This document shows, one piece after another, positions 38,396-51,299 of a stretch of 64,000 bases of DNA (position 1 is the first letter of the stretch; each line of letters begins with the position of its first letter). The notes beneath the pieces were generated by a model. That model was not told the DNA's origin. It made no database searches and worked only from the letters and a program-made list of their open reading frames with translations. Source of the DNA: Cristatella mucedo (Eukaryota > Bryozoa > Phylactolaemata > Cristatellidae); contig WPIO01000010.1 of the NCBI GenBank assembly GCA_009760855.2, forward strand, positions 124,001 to 188,000, read 5' to 3'. Made by a program: the position numbers and the translations under genes.

Positions 38396-38989
38396 CGGCG
38401 GCAGCAACCCTAGTGGAGTCTCACAGAGACACACTGCGGACGTGAGCGGTGAACGAGACTCAATTTCCATTTCTCTCAAAGCGTACATATACGATAGGTC
38501 GATGAACCACAACAGCCGTTAAATAGATCAACTATTGGCCGCAGGTGCGGAGTGCATCAGTGAAAGGGCACTGACCTAATTACAACACCACCATGCATCC
38601 GGCGCACACGAAAAAGGGACTCGCATGAACGCATCGATGATTTCGCAGGTCAAATCGTCCGCCATTCCTCCCTAAGCAACTCACTAGGCGTGGCCCGGAC
38701 GGTGCCTATGATTGATCATTTGCCATGTCTGGGCTGAAGGTTTACAACCGTATTTCACTGCTAATTCTCTGCCAACTCATTTATATGTCTGGATCGCCCC
38801 AACGTTTTTTGGGACGTATGCCCCGAAGAGTCGAGTAGGTAAGAAGCAAAACTGACTCTTTAAGGCAGGCTTAATAAGCGATGCCATTGTGCATCCACTA
38901 CCATCTGTTGGAATTTAGGTAGCGTTTTCGACAGCTGCCGACATTTTGAAAGCTTCGTTAAGAAGACTGCTTCCACAGCTAGTCATCAC

Positions 38990-39720
38990 GTCCGATCCCT
39001 ATCTAAGATTACGAACTGTCTTCACGTATGGTCGCAAAAAATTTTAGTAGCTCCTTGGTTCTGCCCGGTTAGATTATTGTAATTCCCTTTTGCTGAGCTA
39101 CCAAAACAGCCACTCGGCCACTGCAGCTGGCTATGAATGTGGTTGCAGGGTTATTTTGAAATTCCCAAAGGTTTGACCGTGTATTTCCTTTCCTAAAAGA
39201 GCGATATTGGCTGCCGGTTGATCAACTGATGCACGGCAATGTACTTACGCTGAACCGTGCGGCCGCCACTGCTTGGTTCATTCATACTTTGCTAAAATAC
39301 TGCACCAGTTTGAGCCCAGTCATGCCCTCAGGTCCCGTATGAAAATACATTAACTGTTCAATTCCACTGATTACAGACCGTTGGTGACAGACGCTTTTGC
39401 TCTGCAGTTCTTAAACTGTGGAATCCACTTCCACGACTATTATGCAACAACAACTACTCTGCTGCTGCCGACTATGACACATCCCTCCAGCCGTCCTGAG
39501 CTACTTCCATGTTACTCGCTATCCCAACTGCTCTCCCGACTCATTTGTGCTTCTGGCATTCCCTTTTTTCTTGAGATCAAGTATTTTGGCTACCAAATGC
39601 GTACCGAAAGCCACTTAGGCTGAGTGGGCTCTAAAAAAGCTCTCCTGCGTAACATCCTCATAGTCTTTGATATTTTGTGGAGTTACAGACGGAGATACAT
39701 AAATACATACACAGCGTGCG
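38990..39720 (+). mobile_element. LINE-B copy, C-terminal RT and 3' end
   Basis: Plus strand keeps RLDYCNSLLLSYQNSHSATA-like codons near 39,070 and the LINE-B end TCTCCTGCGTAACATCCTCA, then GAGATACATAAATACATAC. Frames are broken. Confidence 0.75.
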
Positions 39721-39744
39721 TGCTTGAGTGCATGCATGCATTTG

Positions 39745-39766
39745 TGCGTTTGTGTATGTGTGTGTG

Positions 39767-39806
<40 letters not shown>

Positions 39807-39812
39807 GTGTCT
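39745..39812. repeat. (GT)n microsatellite
   Basis: TGTG run interrupted once by AGG, directly downstream of a LINE-B tail. Confidence 0.95.
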
Positions 39813-40779
39813 TGCAGTTATGCCGAAAATCTTCCAATTAGTAAGGGGTGGCTAGCAAGCAAGAAGTCACTTTATGTGTACCCAAGTGAGGATTAACTAG
39901 CTTGGGGCTATTGACTTACGATACAGTCTGCTAGAAGTCTACCTGCTGGGCAAAGACTATTATATGAATTGGAACATAATTATGACGACGAGACTGCCCT
40001 TTGACAGTCGGTGAAAACTCTCGTTGGGTTCGAAAGCGGACTTTCGTGCAGAATGGTACCAATATGAAAGCTCTATATTCGTGAACGGCAGAATATTCGC
40101 CTATGACGCGGTCGATGACCTCGGCAATTTGAGGCAGGAGACTAATTGAGCAGCAGGTGAACTCTTTCGGGTGGCATTTGCATTGAAGGCTGCTTTGAAT
40201 AGGCTAGTCCAACCGGGCTTACCTCACGCATGGGTCAGATATTACTGTAAGTTGGATGACCACAGCTTGATATAAGCACACCACAATTCCAAGAGGTAGT
40301 CTTAATATCTGTTTAAAAACTTGTGCTTTGTTTCAATAAAACTCAACTTTGCCCAGTATGATTTAGAGCTGTGCTTTTAATTTCCTCAAAAAGTCGAGAC
40401 CATCTGATATCAACTAATCGCAAGGTCATATCCGACATAACCACGACTATTTGATCTGCCTGTCTAGACTTTTTGTCTAAATGTAAAACACAGAAAATCA
40501 ATTGCTGTTCGTTCCTTTCTAAATTTATGGAAGATGCCAGTCTTATCAAAGCACTAATTTGAATCCCTCGTAAATTGTTGCAATAACAGTGGCAGAATAA
40601 CTGTACGATGCCAATGGTGGAAATTATCTATTGCCCCAGAACTAGCATGATCAACCATATTCTCTCGTGTCTTCAATTTTAAATTTTTTCCTGTAGAATT
40701 CTCCTTCAAATATTTAGCCTATCTATAAAAAGATTTTTATATACAAACCAACCTAATTTGTTGTGAATTACCCTGTAGG

Positions 40780-41640
40780 GATAGATTTTTTCTCTCTAGG
40801 TTTGAATAGCTCCACATGAATGTCAGCAAGGCAAGCATTCAGTTTCTCAGTTGTTGCAGCATAAGCCAACGGTTTGAATGAAAAATACAGCTGAGTATCG
40901 TCAGCATACAGATTATATCATATTCCCTGTGCCCGAATCACTTTTTCCAGAGGTTTAATATGAATATGAAACAGCGAGGAACCGAGGATGGACCCTTGAG
41001 GGACTTCACAGCTGACCCGTCTCGAGTTCGAGAAATGACCCCAACACGACACGGATTGAACACGATCAGAATGATACGATTTAAACCACGCCAATGCCTC
41101 GTCCGCCAGACCGATCGTTGTCCTCAATCTTTCAAGTAGAACATTGTGATCAATGGTGTTGAAGGCTGCTGACAGATCTAGCAGAGCTAGGGTAGTGACA
41201 TTCCCGTCGTCGTTGGCAGGTAGAATGTATTGTTAGCACGGAGACGAGCAGTTTAGTGGAGTGCTGCCTCTTGAACCATGTAAAGCAGAAGGTAACCGAA
41301 TTTAAAAATGTATCTTTCCTGAGCTATGATAATGAGAAATCGAGCCTGCTAACTGTCAACTTGAATTTAGGCAGCAGCTGTATTACGCCCTCGTGAGATG
41401 TATTCCCAGCTTCAATTCGAGGCCGTTGCATGATATTTTTAGGCTTAAGGCTCCTGTGAGAAAAGACCCTTTGAAGTCCTCCAAGGATGGTTTAGCGACG
41501 CTCAACTACTTGTGTCAAATTTTATTTGGACAGATGTGCTGTCAATATTTAGTGTCGCCGTAGGGGTTCACGGTCGTACTTCTCGTAGCGTGAACGAACG
41601 GTCGTGGCTCAGACGGCCAGCAAGTCGGCCGCTGAAAGGA
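40780..41640 (-). mobile_element. LINE-B reverse transcriptase, inverted 5' part of duplicated insertion (unit 1)
   Basis: Minus strand reads GLADEALAWFKSYHSDRVQS, then EVPQGSILGSSLFHIHIKP and LYADDTQLYFSFKPLAYA. The YADD active site is at 40,897-40,908 and the PQGS block upstream of it. It joins, head to head, the plus-strand 3' part starting near 41,690. Stops break the frame. Confidence 0.85.
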
Positions 41641-41689
41641 CTCCCAGACAAGGACAATGCCAGGACAAAAGCTCATACAAAAGACAACC

Positions 41690-42300
41690 ATGGAAAGCCA
41701 CTAGGCCACTGCACCTAACTACGAATATGGCTGCAATGCTAGTATTCAAGTCCCAGAGGTGCAGGTGTCTAGTTTGCTAAAAGAGCTAGGATGGCTGACG
41801 GTTGAGTACGGCTATAGAGCACAGTTCTTATGCTGACCCGCAAGGCCCGCCAGGGCTTGGATCCTTCGTATCTGCTGAACTGCTGCACCAGTTTCAGCCT
41901 CTTCGCGCCCTCAGGTCCTGTGGGGACAATAAATTAGCTGTTCCATTCCTCCGCTTAAAGACCGTTGGCGACAGAAGCTTAAGCTCGGCTGGTCCTAGAC
42001 CTCGGAACTCGCTTCCACGATTCTTAGGCAACGACAACTACTCTTCTGCTGCCGACTATGGCTCATCTTTTTCAGCGGCCCGGAGCTGCTACTTTCATGC
42101 TGCTCACTACCCCAACTGCTTTCCTGACTCTGCTATGCTTCCCACGTTCTCTTCGTTTTGTCAGACGAAGTCTGTTGGCTACCGAATGTGTTCCGAAAGC
42201 CACTTAGGCTGTGATTGGGCAATACAAAAACTCTCGTGCGTAATACCCACATAGTCTGTATGGCTTTGTAGAGTTACAGACGGAGATACCTACACACATG
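41690..42300 (+). mobile_element. LINE-B 3' part of unit 1
   Basis: A plus-strand open frame (41,802-42,254) encodes the RT C-terminus: VGDRSLSSAGPRPRNSLPRF and CFPDSAMLPTFSSF. The LINE-B 3' tail follows, ending near GAGATACCTACACACATG. Confidence 0.82.
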
Positions 42301-42329
42301 CATTCTAACCTCAGGTCCGCCTCTTGATA

Positions 42330-43051
42330 TTATATATTATTCTGCGATGGTAAAGTTGATAACTGCGATGGTAACATGAGTGGAGAACAGCGAGGGAAAG
42401 AGAACGGACCCTTGAGGGACTCTACAAGTGACCCGTCTCGAGTGCGAGAAATGACCGCCACACGACACGGGTTGAACAAGAGCAGACAAATACGATTTAA
42501 ACCACACCAGTGCCTCGTCTGCCAGACCAGTCGTTGCTCGCAATCTTTCAAGTAGAACATCGTGATCGATGGGATCGAAGGCTGCTGACAGATCTAGCAG
42601 AGCTAGGGTAGTGACATTCCCGTCGTTGTTGGCACGTAGAATGTATAATTAACACAAAGAAGAGCAGTTTCAGTGGCGTGCTGCCTCTTGAACCATGTAA
42701 AGCAGACGGTAACGGAATTTAGAAATTTCTCTTTCCTGAGCTTTGATAATGGGAAATCGAGCCTGCCAACGGCCCACTTGAATTTAGCCAGCACCTGTGT
42801 TACGCTCACGTGAGATATCTTACCTGATTTAACCTGAGGCCATTGCATAATATTTGTAGGCTTAAGGCTCCTGTGAGAAAAGACTCATTAAAGTCCTCCA
42901 AGGATGGTTTAGTGACGCTCAAATAATTGCGTCAAATTTCATTTTGACAGATGTGCGGTCACTATTTAGTATCGCCGTGCGGGTTCACGGTCGTACTTTT
43001 TCTCAGTATGAATGAACGGTCGTGGCTCAGACGGCCAGCAAGTCGGCCGCT
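42330..43051 (-). mobile_element. LINE-B reverse transcriptase, inverted 5' part (unit 2)
   Basis: Minus strand reads RQHATETALLCVNYTFYVPT, DLSAAFDPIDHDVLLERL and TGLADEALVWFKSYLS, then CRVPQGSVLFPSLF. It matches unit 1 (about 40,960-41,640) base for base over most of its length and ends at the same junction word CCGCTGAAAG. Confidence 0.85.
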
Positions 43052-43334
43052 GAAAGTCTCAATGACCAATACTCTCCTGCTGCCGACTATGGCTCATCCT
43101 TTACAGCAGTCCTGAGCTGCTACTTCCATGCTACTCACTACCTCAACTGCTCTCCTGACTCTGCAACGCTTCCTACTTTCTCTTTGTTGCGTGAGACGAA
43201 GTCTGTTGGCAACCGAATGCTTACCCAAAGCCACTTAGGCTGTGAGTGCGCTATACAAAACTCTCGTTCGTAATACCCACATACTCTGTATGGCTTTGTG
43301 GAGCTACAGACGGAGATATATTCATACATGCATT
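43052..43334 (+). mobile_element. LINE-B 3' part of unit 2, internally deleted
   Basis: It continues directly after the junction with CTCTCCTGCTGCCGACTATGG and the LINE-B tail. Relative to unit 1 it lacks about 390 bp (the 41,650-42,030 equivalent). Confidence 0.8.
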
Positions 43335-45438
43335 CAAATCTTAGGTCCGCCACTTGATATGATATATTATCCTGCAACGGTAAAGTTCTTACTCCTAAAA
43401 TAAGAAATTTGTTTCTCCTTTGTCCGCATGTCAATTTGTACGTCTCTGCAGTAAACGTATCAACATTTGTTTACCAACTTGAGAATCTCAAGAGAATGAA
43501 AATTGAATCTCTATTCCAACAAATATCACCATGGTCGTTCATTGAATCATCCAGTTGATCTACAGTAGTGCCGGAACTCTCCATCGAGAAATTTGCCTAC
43601 GCTTCTTTTGACTTTCCTCCCCAAAGGAATCAACATCTATGTTCATGACAAGATAAATATGGTCTACTACGATTAAAATATGGTCTACTACGATTATTTT
43701 AGGTCGCATTTAGCTTCACTGTAAACCTTGTTTGGTCTTGACAGCGTAGTCAACAATTTCTTCTTTCGACCATTTTTCTCAAAGGTTTGCACGGCACCGG
43801 GCTGCTGGTTGTGACTTTATTAACCAGCTCACCTGTTCAGCTACCCATATCACTTGAGCCGGTCTTGGTCACTGGTTGCACCACCGAGAAGGCCTAATGG
43901 GTTGAACGTGTCTCATCAAGAGCAGGAAGATGTGATAATCAGGTAGCGGCCATAGGGCAAAGGACGTCGGTCTGTACTTTTTAGCTGACGGGCTAAACTT
44001 AAGTCCTTTGAGTAAGCTGTGGTATTCGTGTTTGTCTTTAAAATCCAACGCAAGCTATTTCGTCTTTGAGAATGCATTATCAGGATGACATGGCTGCTTC
44101 AGTAACTTTTGTAACTCACATCTAGACTTTTTGAGGTAATATTCACAGGTGATCGTGACACTGGAGCATGCCAAGCAGATTTCGTGATATCTGTGAAAGT
44201 TGGTGCCTTGACTTTCCAGGAAAGACTTTCCGAAGCCGTGTAAGAGGACCAGTCCCGGCTAGGTTCAGTACTTGCGACTGCATGCACAAGCCGGGCAGGC
44301 GACTAGCCGCTTAGGAATGAGTCGAGCTGATTTAATTCCTGGAAATCTTAGTTAAAATGGCTTAGGAAATGCTGCAACTTGTGGCTATTTTAAAGGAGTA
44401 GCAGCAACTCTTAGCAAATTCACTTGAGTGGCAGTGGTAGCTGAGGTGCTGGATTGTGAAAGGTAATTATTAGTCAGTAATTCAACTGAGGCCACAGCGA
44501 ACAACTAGCCAGAGCAGAAACCAGAAAGGCACCATCTGTGATTGTGCATAAGGCTCCATGAAGGAGTCGTGGGAGGCAGCTGCGCCAGAGGACACATATT
44601 CTGTAGTTTTAACAGCTTCACAGTTTGGTAGATGCAAACTTCTTTGTACAAACGGAATGAGTACTGATGCCCATTCAAGAAATCTCCCTTTACAATGAAT
44701 GACAGTCGGCCATCAGGTAACTACCAATCTTTATGGGTTGCCTACCAAGCAGCTTGTCAAAATTAATGTTCCTAAAGTTCCCTTTATTTTAATAATAATC
44801 GACTACTTTTCTGGCTTGCCCCCAGGAACTTATTTCACGAGAGCCCTTCTGTCGCAATACAGGATCTTTAGACCATAGCTTGTAGGGTAAAAACCGATGT
44901 TACTTCAAATTTGGGGAAGCTGACGCTTCGGTCGGTATGCTTCCAAACAAGGGATCCTAAAGCTGAGTAAGATATTTGTAATTCTATCGCATCATTTATA
45001 CAACACAATTCGCTTATATAGCGCTCTAGAAGAATTTGACCTCTTTTCAGACGCCTTACTTATGCCAGGCTTGAGCCTATGCATCAAAAAGAACCTTACT
45101 ACTTACCAGTTCTGCCTACCCTTTGATCTGCCGAAGAGGCAATCCTTTTGTTTGAATGATCTTTCCGAAAAGAAACTTATACTTAAAAGCTCAGGTAATG
45201 CTCTAGCCAAAAAAACTTAAAATTGAACAAACATAAGATTCTTTAAGAGCACGACATTAAACAGTAGACTAAGCATGATTCCTCCAAAGTGTAAGCGATC
45301 GTTTACGATCCCGAAGCTCTTAATTATTTTAATAAAAATCGCCACTAATCACTTACAAAAGTCATACAAATGTTAAACTCGCATGCCGATGGCTAAATAA
45401 GTGCTATGGCTCACACTGCACTGTACTTTAGGATTTGG
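43335..45438. other. Intergenic, downstream of the receptor pseudogene
   Basis: No gene recognised. A SINE2/LINE-A-type tail fragment (TATATAGCGCTCTAGAAGAA) lies at about 44,995-45,085 in minus sense. Confidence 0.45.
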
Positions 45439-45620
45439 TGAGCCGCGATGGAACACTACGTACGGCTGTTGCTTTCACGACCTCGGTCCCGAGCACGTGG
45501 GTTTGATTCCTGTGGTGGGCGATCCTTAATCACTACTGCAAGCGGTGGTGATAGCTGTAAAGGCTCTTCTGTCGCTACACAAAAAGAGGCTGTTTAATCA
45601 GCTAGGATTTATTTATTTAC
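45439..45620 (+). repeat. SINE1 copy, plus orientation
   Basis: Full unit from GAGCCGCGATGG through the B box (GGTTTGATTCC) to GCTAGGATTTATTTATT. The central hairpin is partly lost (CACGACCTCGGTCCCGAGCACGTG). It lies 290 bp downstream of the receptor stop codon. Confidence 0.88.
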
Positions 45621-45906
45621 TTATTGCCTGTGAGTGTCATATTGTGCAAGCGATTAATACAATCAACCAATCATAAAACACTTATGCATGCATTATGATT
45701 CTCAAACCCACAAATTATGCCGAAAGTGTACAAATAAGCTGTAATGCGCAAAGGTTTCAAGTCATAGGATCACTATAATAGTAAAAGTAAAGAATTATAA
45801 CATTATACTAAAGAAACATTTTGCAACAAAAATGTACCTCTATTAGGTACTCTTGTGTTGAATCGAGAATCGACAGCACATATGTAGAACTACTCTATAG
45901 TTCTAT

Positions 45907-46305
45907 TTAAGGCACGTTCTTGGCAATACTGTTCTGGTGTTCTGGTAAAATAGCCAGGATAACCACAGTCGCTATAAGCGTCATCAATACGAAAATGAAT
46001 AAAAAGATCCTGTCAATTGCTAAACCAACCGTCATCCAAGCGTGCCTTGACACTTCTAAAGAGCGAGTGACTGTGTGCTGTTGCTGCATCTCGTGAAGGA
46101 CTGAGAGTATTTCGCTTAAAGTCTCGTTGGCATTGCAACTTTGGCTCGCTTCGACAATTTCCATGTTTCTTGGCAGTGTATTACCTGCTTCACTTGCAGT
46201 ATGAATGTTAGATGTCTTCCGACTTAACCGAGGCCTCCCTAATTCACTATGACCCAACCGTCGAGGTATTATCCTAAGCCATCTTCCTAATTTTTCGATG
46301 AATAC
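45907..46305 (-). CDS. Receptor exon I: short cytoplasmic loop, MA helix, M4, stop
   Basis: Acceptor TTTCAG, 132 codons and TAA. It starts VFIEKLGRWLRIIPRRLG, continuing VPPWVQR. An amphipathic stretch (ETLSEILSVLHEMQQQH) precedes M4 (MTVGLAIDRIFLFIFVLMTL and following). The acceptor phase matches exon H. AATAAA on the minus strand occurs about 300 nt downstream, inside a SINE1 copy. Confidence 0.93.
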   Translation of the reverse strand, partial: VFIEKLGRWLRIIPRRLGHSELGRPRLSRKTSNIHTASEAGNTLPRNMEIVEASQSCNANETLSEILSVLHEMQQQHTVTRSLEVSRHAWMTVGLAIDRIFLFIFVLMTLIATVVILAILPEHQNSIAKNVP

Positions 46306-49234
46306 CTGAAACAAAATTCACATGTCTTTGTTGTATAATGGCTACAATTGCATCAATGTCGCATACTCTAATTTGTTTTCAGAAGATTAACTTATTTACG
46401 ATAGAAGGGTACGCTATTTAACGTTATTCAGCCTTACTAATTCATTCAGGGCGTCTCGAATTTCCTAAATTCTACTACGTGTGGCCTTTTAAATTCTAAT
46501 CGACATATTCGTAGGCCAGCTGAGACCCATTAGTACTGTAAAATTGCCTTCATTTCAATCAGTACTGCAAACTCGCTTTTACTTCAGTCTAGTGGGGTGC
46601 CGTGAAATATAGGAGTCTGGGTTTTCTCCATCGCTATGCTGCCCGCACGCTTACTAAGTCAAACATTCTGATCGCTGGCACTAGCCAGCTCTTCTCTGTT
46701 GTCGGAAAAGCATATGGACTTGTTGGCTCTCGTGACGTCATCTGGTCGTTTACCCAGCCCAGTGACTGACGAGCGGCCCAACCTTAAAAGCAGATTTGCC
46801 ACCTTTGCTATGCTGCGTTTCTGTCTTGTTGATCACCGAAAGCGTCACTTTTGTCAACGTTGACCCTCCAGCGAGCTATTGTGCTGAAAATATTGAGCGA
46901 TGGGCCGGTGAGATGTTTATTCACTGCAGGAAAGCCTACTTGGAACAGAGGCCGAACAACAGGTGAATATATACTGCAGTCGAGCCGGCCACTCGTGGCA
47001 GCTGTAGCCCGGGAAAGCTACACTGCTAGGAGTTCCCATAGCATCACTGACTGTGCAGTAGGAGCTAGAGGGCATGCAGTGGTGAATTGCTCTGCCTAGA
47101 GACCGAGCAGAACAGAGACCAAGGCCACCTACTTCGGATTAGGACATAAGCTTGGGCTGAGGCATCCTCGAAAGGTCAAATGCGTACTTTTTAATGCTTA
47201 CTTTATTTTAGGTTCTTGCGAATTTTTTAGGATTCATAAGGTGAAAGAGGCCAGCAACCATTGAAGGCTTTAAGAAGTATTGCCTAAGAAGGGCACTTGT
47301 TGGAGGCTGCGAGCACAGCAGACCTTCCATCAGTGAAAGCATAGACTTCGACGCAGTAGGTTCATCCGTAAAATCATTTACCAGCTTGAGCTAGCTGCAT
47401 GTTACGAATGCATACGAAACCAGGATTGATGATGTGATTACATGCTTGTCCAAGGCATTCCTTTCTTCACTAAGCGACCAATTCGGAACGACCAATTGTA
47501 AAGACTACTTATGGGAAAAACGACTCAACTGACGAATGAGCACTGCAGTTCACGAATCGAATTTTACTCTCTCAATTCTACCATTTAATTCTGCAAGCGA
47601 AAAAAAATTACAATGATAGGGCCCATTGTAACGGGCTATACTTTTTGCAGTTATCAGTGCCGTCATCACTTGGTATTCAATTGATCATAAAGTCACATGT
47701 TTGGCCCAGCGGTTAAGGTGCTCGCCTCGAACCAAGGTCAACGTGAATGAATTCGACGAATGAGGTCGCGGTCTCTAGTCCCGTGGCATATGCGAATAGC
47801 CTAAACAGAGGCTGTGTTCTTAAAGCGCTATGCAGTGGTGGAGCTGGGGGAGGGGGGTAGGGAAGCCATTTCCCGCCCCATGGTCCGAGGGAAGTACCTA
47901 TAACCTGAGGCAAATTTCCTCAGTCCTTAAATGAAAAGAACCCTTGCCGCCAACCTCAACCCCTGTCCCAACCAGAAAACCTATGCTTTGTCCCAGGCAC
48001 TATATACATAAATCATGTTTTTTATTTTGAGATCTTCTATCATATGGTAATTAAGTGTACTGCAATTTTATTATATAATATTTTGATCAGTGAGTGACTC
48101 GACCACTTTTGAAACAGCAGACCAGTCATCTGACGAGTGTCTAAAGTAGCAGGAAACCAACGGCTATGAACTAAGTCCATTTCTTATCCCTGTCTTTGTC
48201 GTACCTCCCGCTAACTTAATCTCGTAGCACAACCAAAGCTTTCATTTGTTTCTTTATGTCACACAGATATAGAGATTCGATCGCTCAGACTTCCAGCCTG
48301 CCCCATTCTCTCAACGTCCATGCCAAGCGTATTCCTGATATTTTCACGTGTCAATCTTTCTCAAATTAAATAGCAATAAAGCCGAGTTACTAAATATAAA
48401 CAGTCCGAGTGTGACTTAGAAACTAGAACAAATTTCCTTCAAAAATGGCTCAGATAGATTGGGAAATGATCCTAATGAGATCGCAGCCCTCATATGAACA
48501 TCACAAGCGACGTACGTGGAGCATGTACTTTTCTATCTATCAAGTTCAGAACATGCGAAACTCAAGCCTATGTGAAATTCTGATCCTACACGAATGATGC
48601 ATAGAATAACATATCATGGTGCGGTTTCATTGCAACTAGTATTTCATGGTGAAGTGAGCAGCGTAAATAGCCTCACGACCGCCTTAGTGTTCCCACGAAA
48701 CTGGTAATAAGGAATAGCTGTTGCAGCACTCGAAGCATGGACGTAAGAGTTAAAAGTCACTTGTCTTAGTACCTGGCACCTGGTTCAAGATCCAACCTAG
48801 CTAAAGTCCGATAGCAGATGTAAGATTCCGCAACGGCCAAAAATTTTCTTCATTAGTCGGGTCAAAAACCACGAATAAATTTAGGTTTAACTGTAATGGT
48901 ATCGGTGCTAGTATGACTAAGTTATTAGAAACAAATATCCACAATTTTCAGCTTTAAGAGAGCAGACCTTTTCTTGACTGGCTGCTGGTTGGGTGCAAAT
49001 CTTGAACCGACATATTGGTGATGTAAAACGCCTCTAAAGTGCGGCATTTAGAGCTGCAACTGGAGTCTTAGTTTAAATGCTGCTAGTGCAGCAGAAGGCA
49101 ACTACTGCCGTCCAAGGATTTGACAGAGCTTTGAGCCGACGGGCCAGTAGTGAGCTAGCCGCGGATCACGTTTTCGTTCGTGGTAATACCTACACTGGTC
49201 ATACTATGTTATGAATCTCTGTCGGTAATTCCGC
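46306..49234. other. Intron of the receptor gene (left part)
   Basis: Apart from SINE2 at 47,695, no repeat or exon was recognised. A plus-strand open frame at 46,851-47,099 has no recognised homology. Confidence 0.5.
47695..47840 (+). repeat. SINE2 copy, plus orientation
   Basis: tRNA-like head TTGGCCCAGCGGTTAAGGTG, a B-box-like GGTCTCTAGTCCC, then a tail GCATATGCGAATAGCC and TAAAGCGCTATGCAG resembling the LINE-A end. Confidence 0.8.
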
Positions 49235-49900
49235 AAAGCCACAAAGACTACGTTGGTGTGACGCACGAGAGTTTTGTATAGCCCACTCACTGTATATGCG
49301 GCTTTTGGTCACTCATTTGGTAGCAAATAGACTTCATCTCAAGCAACAAAGAGAAAGTAGGAAGCATAGCAGAGTCAGGAGAGCAGTGAAGTAGCGAGTA
49401 TCATGGAAGCAGCAGCTCAGGACCGCTGGAAAGGATGTGCCATAGTCGGCAGCAGGAGAGTAGTTGTCAGTGCGTAAGAATCGTGGAGGCGAGTTCCATA
49501 GCCTAGGACCTTCAGAGCTAAAGCTTCTGTCGCCAAAGATCTTAAATACTAGCCTTGCAGCCATATGCATAGGAGACATATGGTCCCACTTCTGGGATTT
49601 GCCAACTAGCCTTGCAGCCGTATACATAACCAGCTGCAGTGGCCTAGTGGCTTTTATCGGTAGCCCAGCCATGAGGAAATAACAATAATCAAGCCGAGAA
49701 AAAACGCAGGAGCAAATTGAATTTTTTGAAAGCCACCGTAGAAGACAGCTCCAAATCTTAGATTGGGATCGGGCGTGATGGCTAGCTGTAAAAGCTGTTT
49801 TCTGAATAAAGCTTTTGAAATATAGTTACTTGTCAAAAACGACACCTAAATTTCGAGCACGCAGATATGATTGCACAACAGAATCACCTATTAGAAGGGC
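49235..49900 (-). mobile_element. LINE-B C-terminal copy
   Basis: A minus-strand open frame reads MAGLPIKATRPLQLVMYTAA, then FGDRSFSSEGPRLWNSPPRF. Upstream FSRLDYCYFLMAGLP aligns to the RT C-terminus. It is in sense orientation in the receptor intron. Confidence 0.82.
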
Positions 49901-50779
49901 AAACCTTCTAATCAATCCAGTATAACCCTGAATCTAGGCAGATGTGGAAGGTTTTCTGGGCTTTGGCGTGGCCCCTAATAGCGGCAGTCTCTGGGCTACC
50001 TCTGGCTTAGGCTTTGAGACAACAATCGCATGTAGACAGGGTCGAATCCGGGCATAGTTTGGAGGTTTAGCTTATACATTGACCCATCAAAATAAATATA
50101 TACGCCTCCATGAACCTTTTAATTTTTTGTAAGAACAAATGAATCCAAGTATTCTCTAGAATAAAATCTAGATTAAATTGAAGATGATCCCGTTGTATAA
50201 AATATGTCCGGGAAGACACAGTTTATTACTTATACTGTGCCCGCTGCTTGCTGACTTTACCCCTAATAATTTAGTAATGCTTAATGTGCAGCATTTTGTA
50301 AGTGCCTAGAAATATATTCAGTTTTACGTAGTGCGCTATGCAAATTTAGAGTTTTTATTATAATTAATGAGTAAATTGTTCTAACTTCATGCCTATAATC
50401 CCGTCGGACAGGTGATTATTGACAGAATTATCATAACCTGTTATGATTCAATAGTTCCAATTGCACGAAGATAAGTACTAACGGTTGCAATTATCTAAAT
50501 TTAAGAATTGTTATAGCATCTTGCCTCACTCTATCTTTGAAAGTGTCCCGAAAGAAATATCCTCTGGTAAATTTACTTATGAAAACCATTTAGCGTTTAG
50601 ATTACGAATGCTGAGTACAGCTACAGGTACATTTCCTCGCTTGCAGGTTTAGTATATATCCAGCGGAGCTTACGCCTAACGAAACAAGCATGAAGCTATT
50701 CAATTATTGTCAAACATTTATGTTGTACACAGACAGTTGATACTGCAAGCCACACTTATCTACAAACAACGATACTCAC
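49901..50779. other. Receptor intron, no recognised element
   Basis: AT-rich sequence without recognised repeats or exons. Confidence 0.5.
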
Positions 50780-50892
50780 TCGCTGCACCCATGGAGGCAC
50801 TTCTCTTGTACCGTGATGAGATATACGTATCACGAATATGGTGCACACCAGGGAAAGTGCCGACATGACGGTTACAAACGTGAGTTATCTGC
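50780..50892 (-). pseudogene. Receptor exon H: M3, with TAA at the conserved Tyr
   Basis: Acceptor TTTTAG, donor GTGAGT, 113 nt. It reads (Ser)-Arg, TAA (50,885-50,887), then LTFVTVMSALSLVCTIFVIR and HHGTREVPPWVQR. The family has G/S-R/K-Y-L/F here, so TAA stands for Tyr. The end PPWVQR is the usual start of the M3-M4 loop. Confidence 0.88.
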
Positions 50893-50976
50893 CTAAAATT
50901 AATTGTGCTAGTCATGGGTATTTTTGTACCGATGGCTGAGCCACGTCAATGCTGGAAATCTCCATTACAGACTTAC

Positions 50977-51073
50977 TCAGTAGAGGAGTGTAGTCGGACG
51001 TCTTAGGTAAGTCGTTGGATACGTCAACTAGGAGTAATACGAAGGACAAAAGCAACGTGATAGAGAGCACCGC
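50977..51073 (-). CDS. Receptor exon G: M2 pore helix
   Basis: Acceptor TTACAG, donor GTAAGT, 97 nt. It reads AVLSITLLLSFVLLLVDVSN, then DLPKTSDYTPLL, equivalent to the M2 helix and xxPxTSDxxPLI of nicotinic subunits. Confidence 0.93.
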
Positions 51074-51299
51074 CTGTAATTAGTAGTCATTCTTTTCTAT
51101 TAATCATGTAATAGCTGAAATTTAAAAATACGTTACAAATTCATGCTGTACTTGGGGACATGTCGATCGTTGATTTTGATCACTCTGATTCCGATTTACG
51201 CTGTCAACTTGTGAGGTTATTTTTTCTATTACTGGGTTGGCAGGTATTTTCAGCATTTCATTGAAACTTTCAAACCCTCGTTGTGGTTCCGTTAAATAT

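Noticed and set aside
45439-45620. SINE1 copies as functional tRNA genes
   Set aside because: A and B boxes are present, but no acceptor stem or cloverleaf can be closed, and each unit continues into a shared non-tRNA body.
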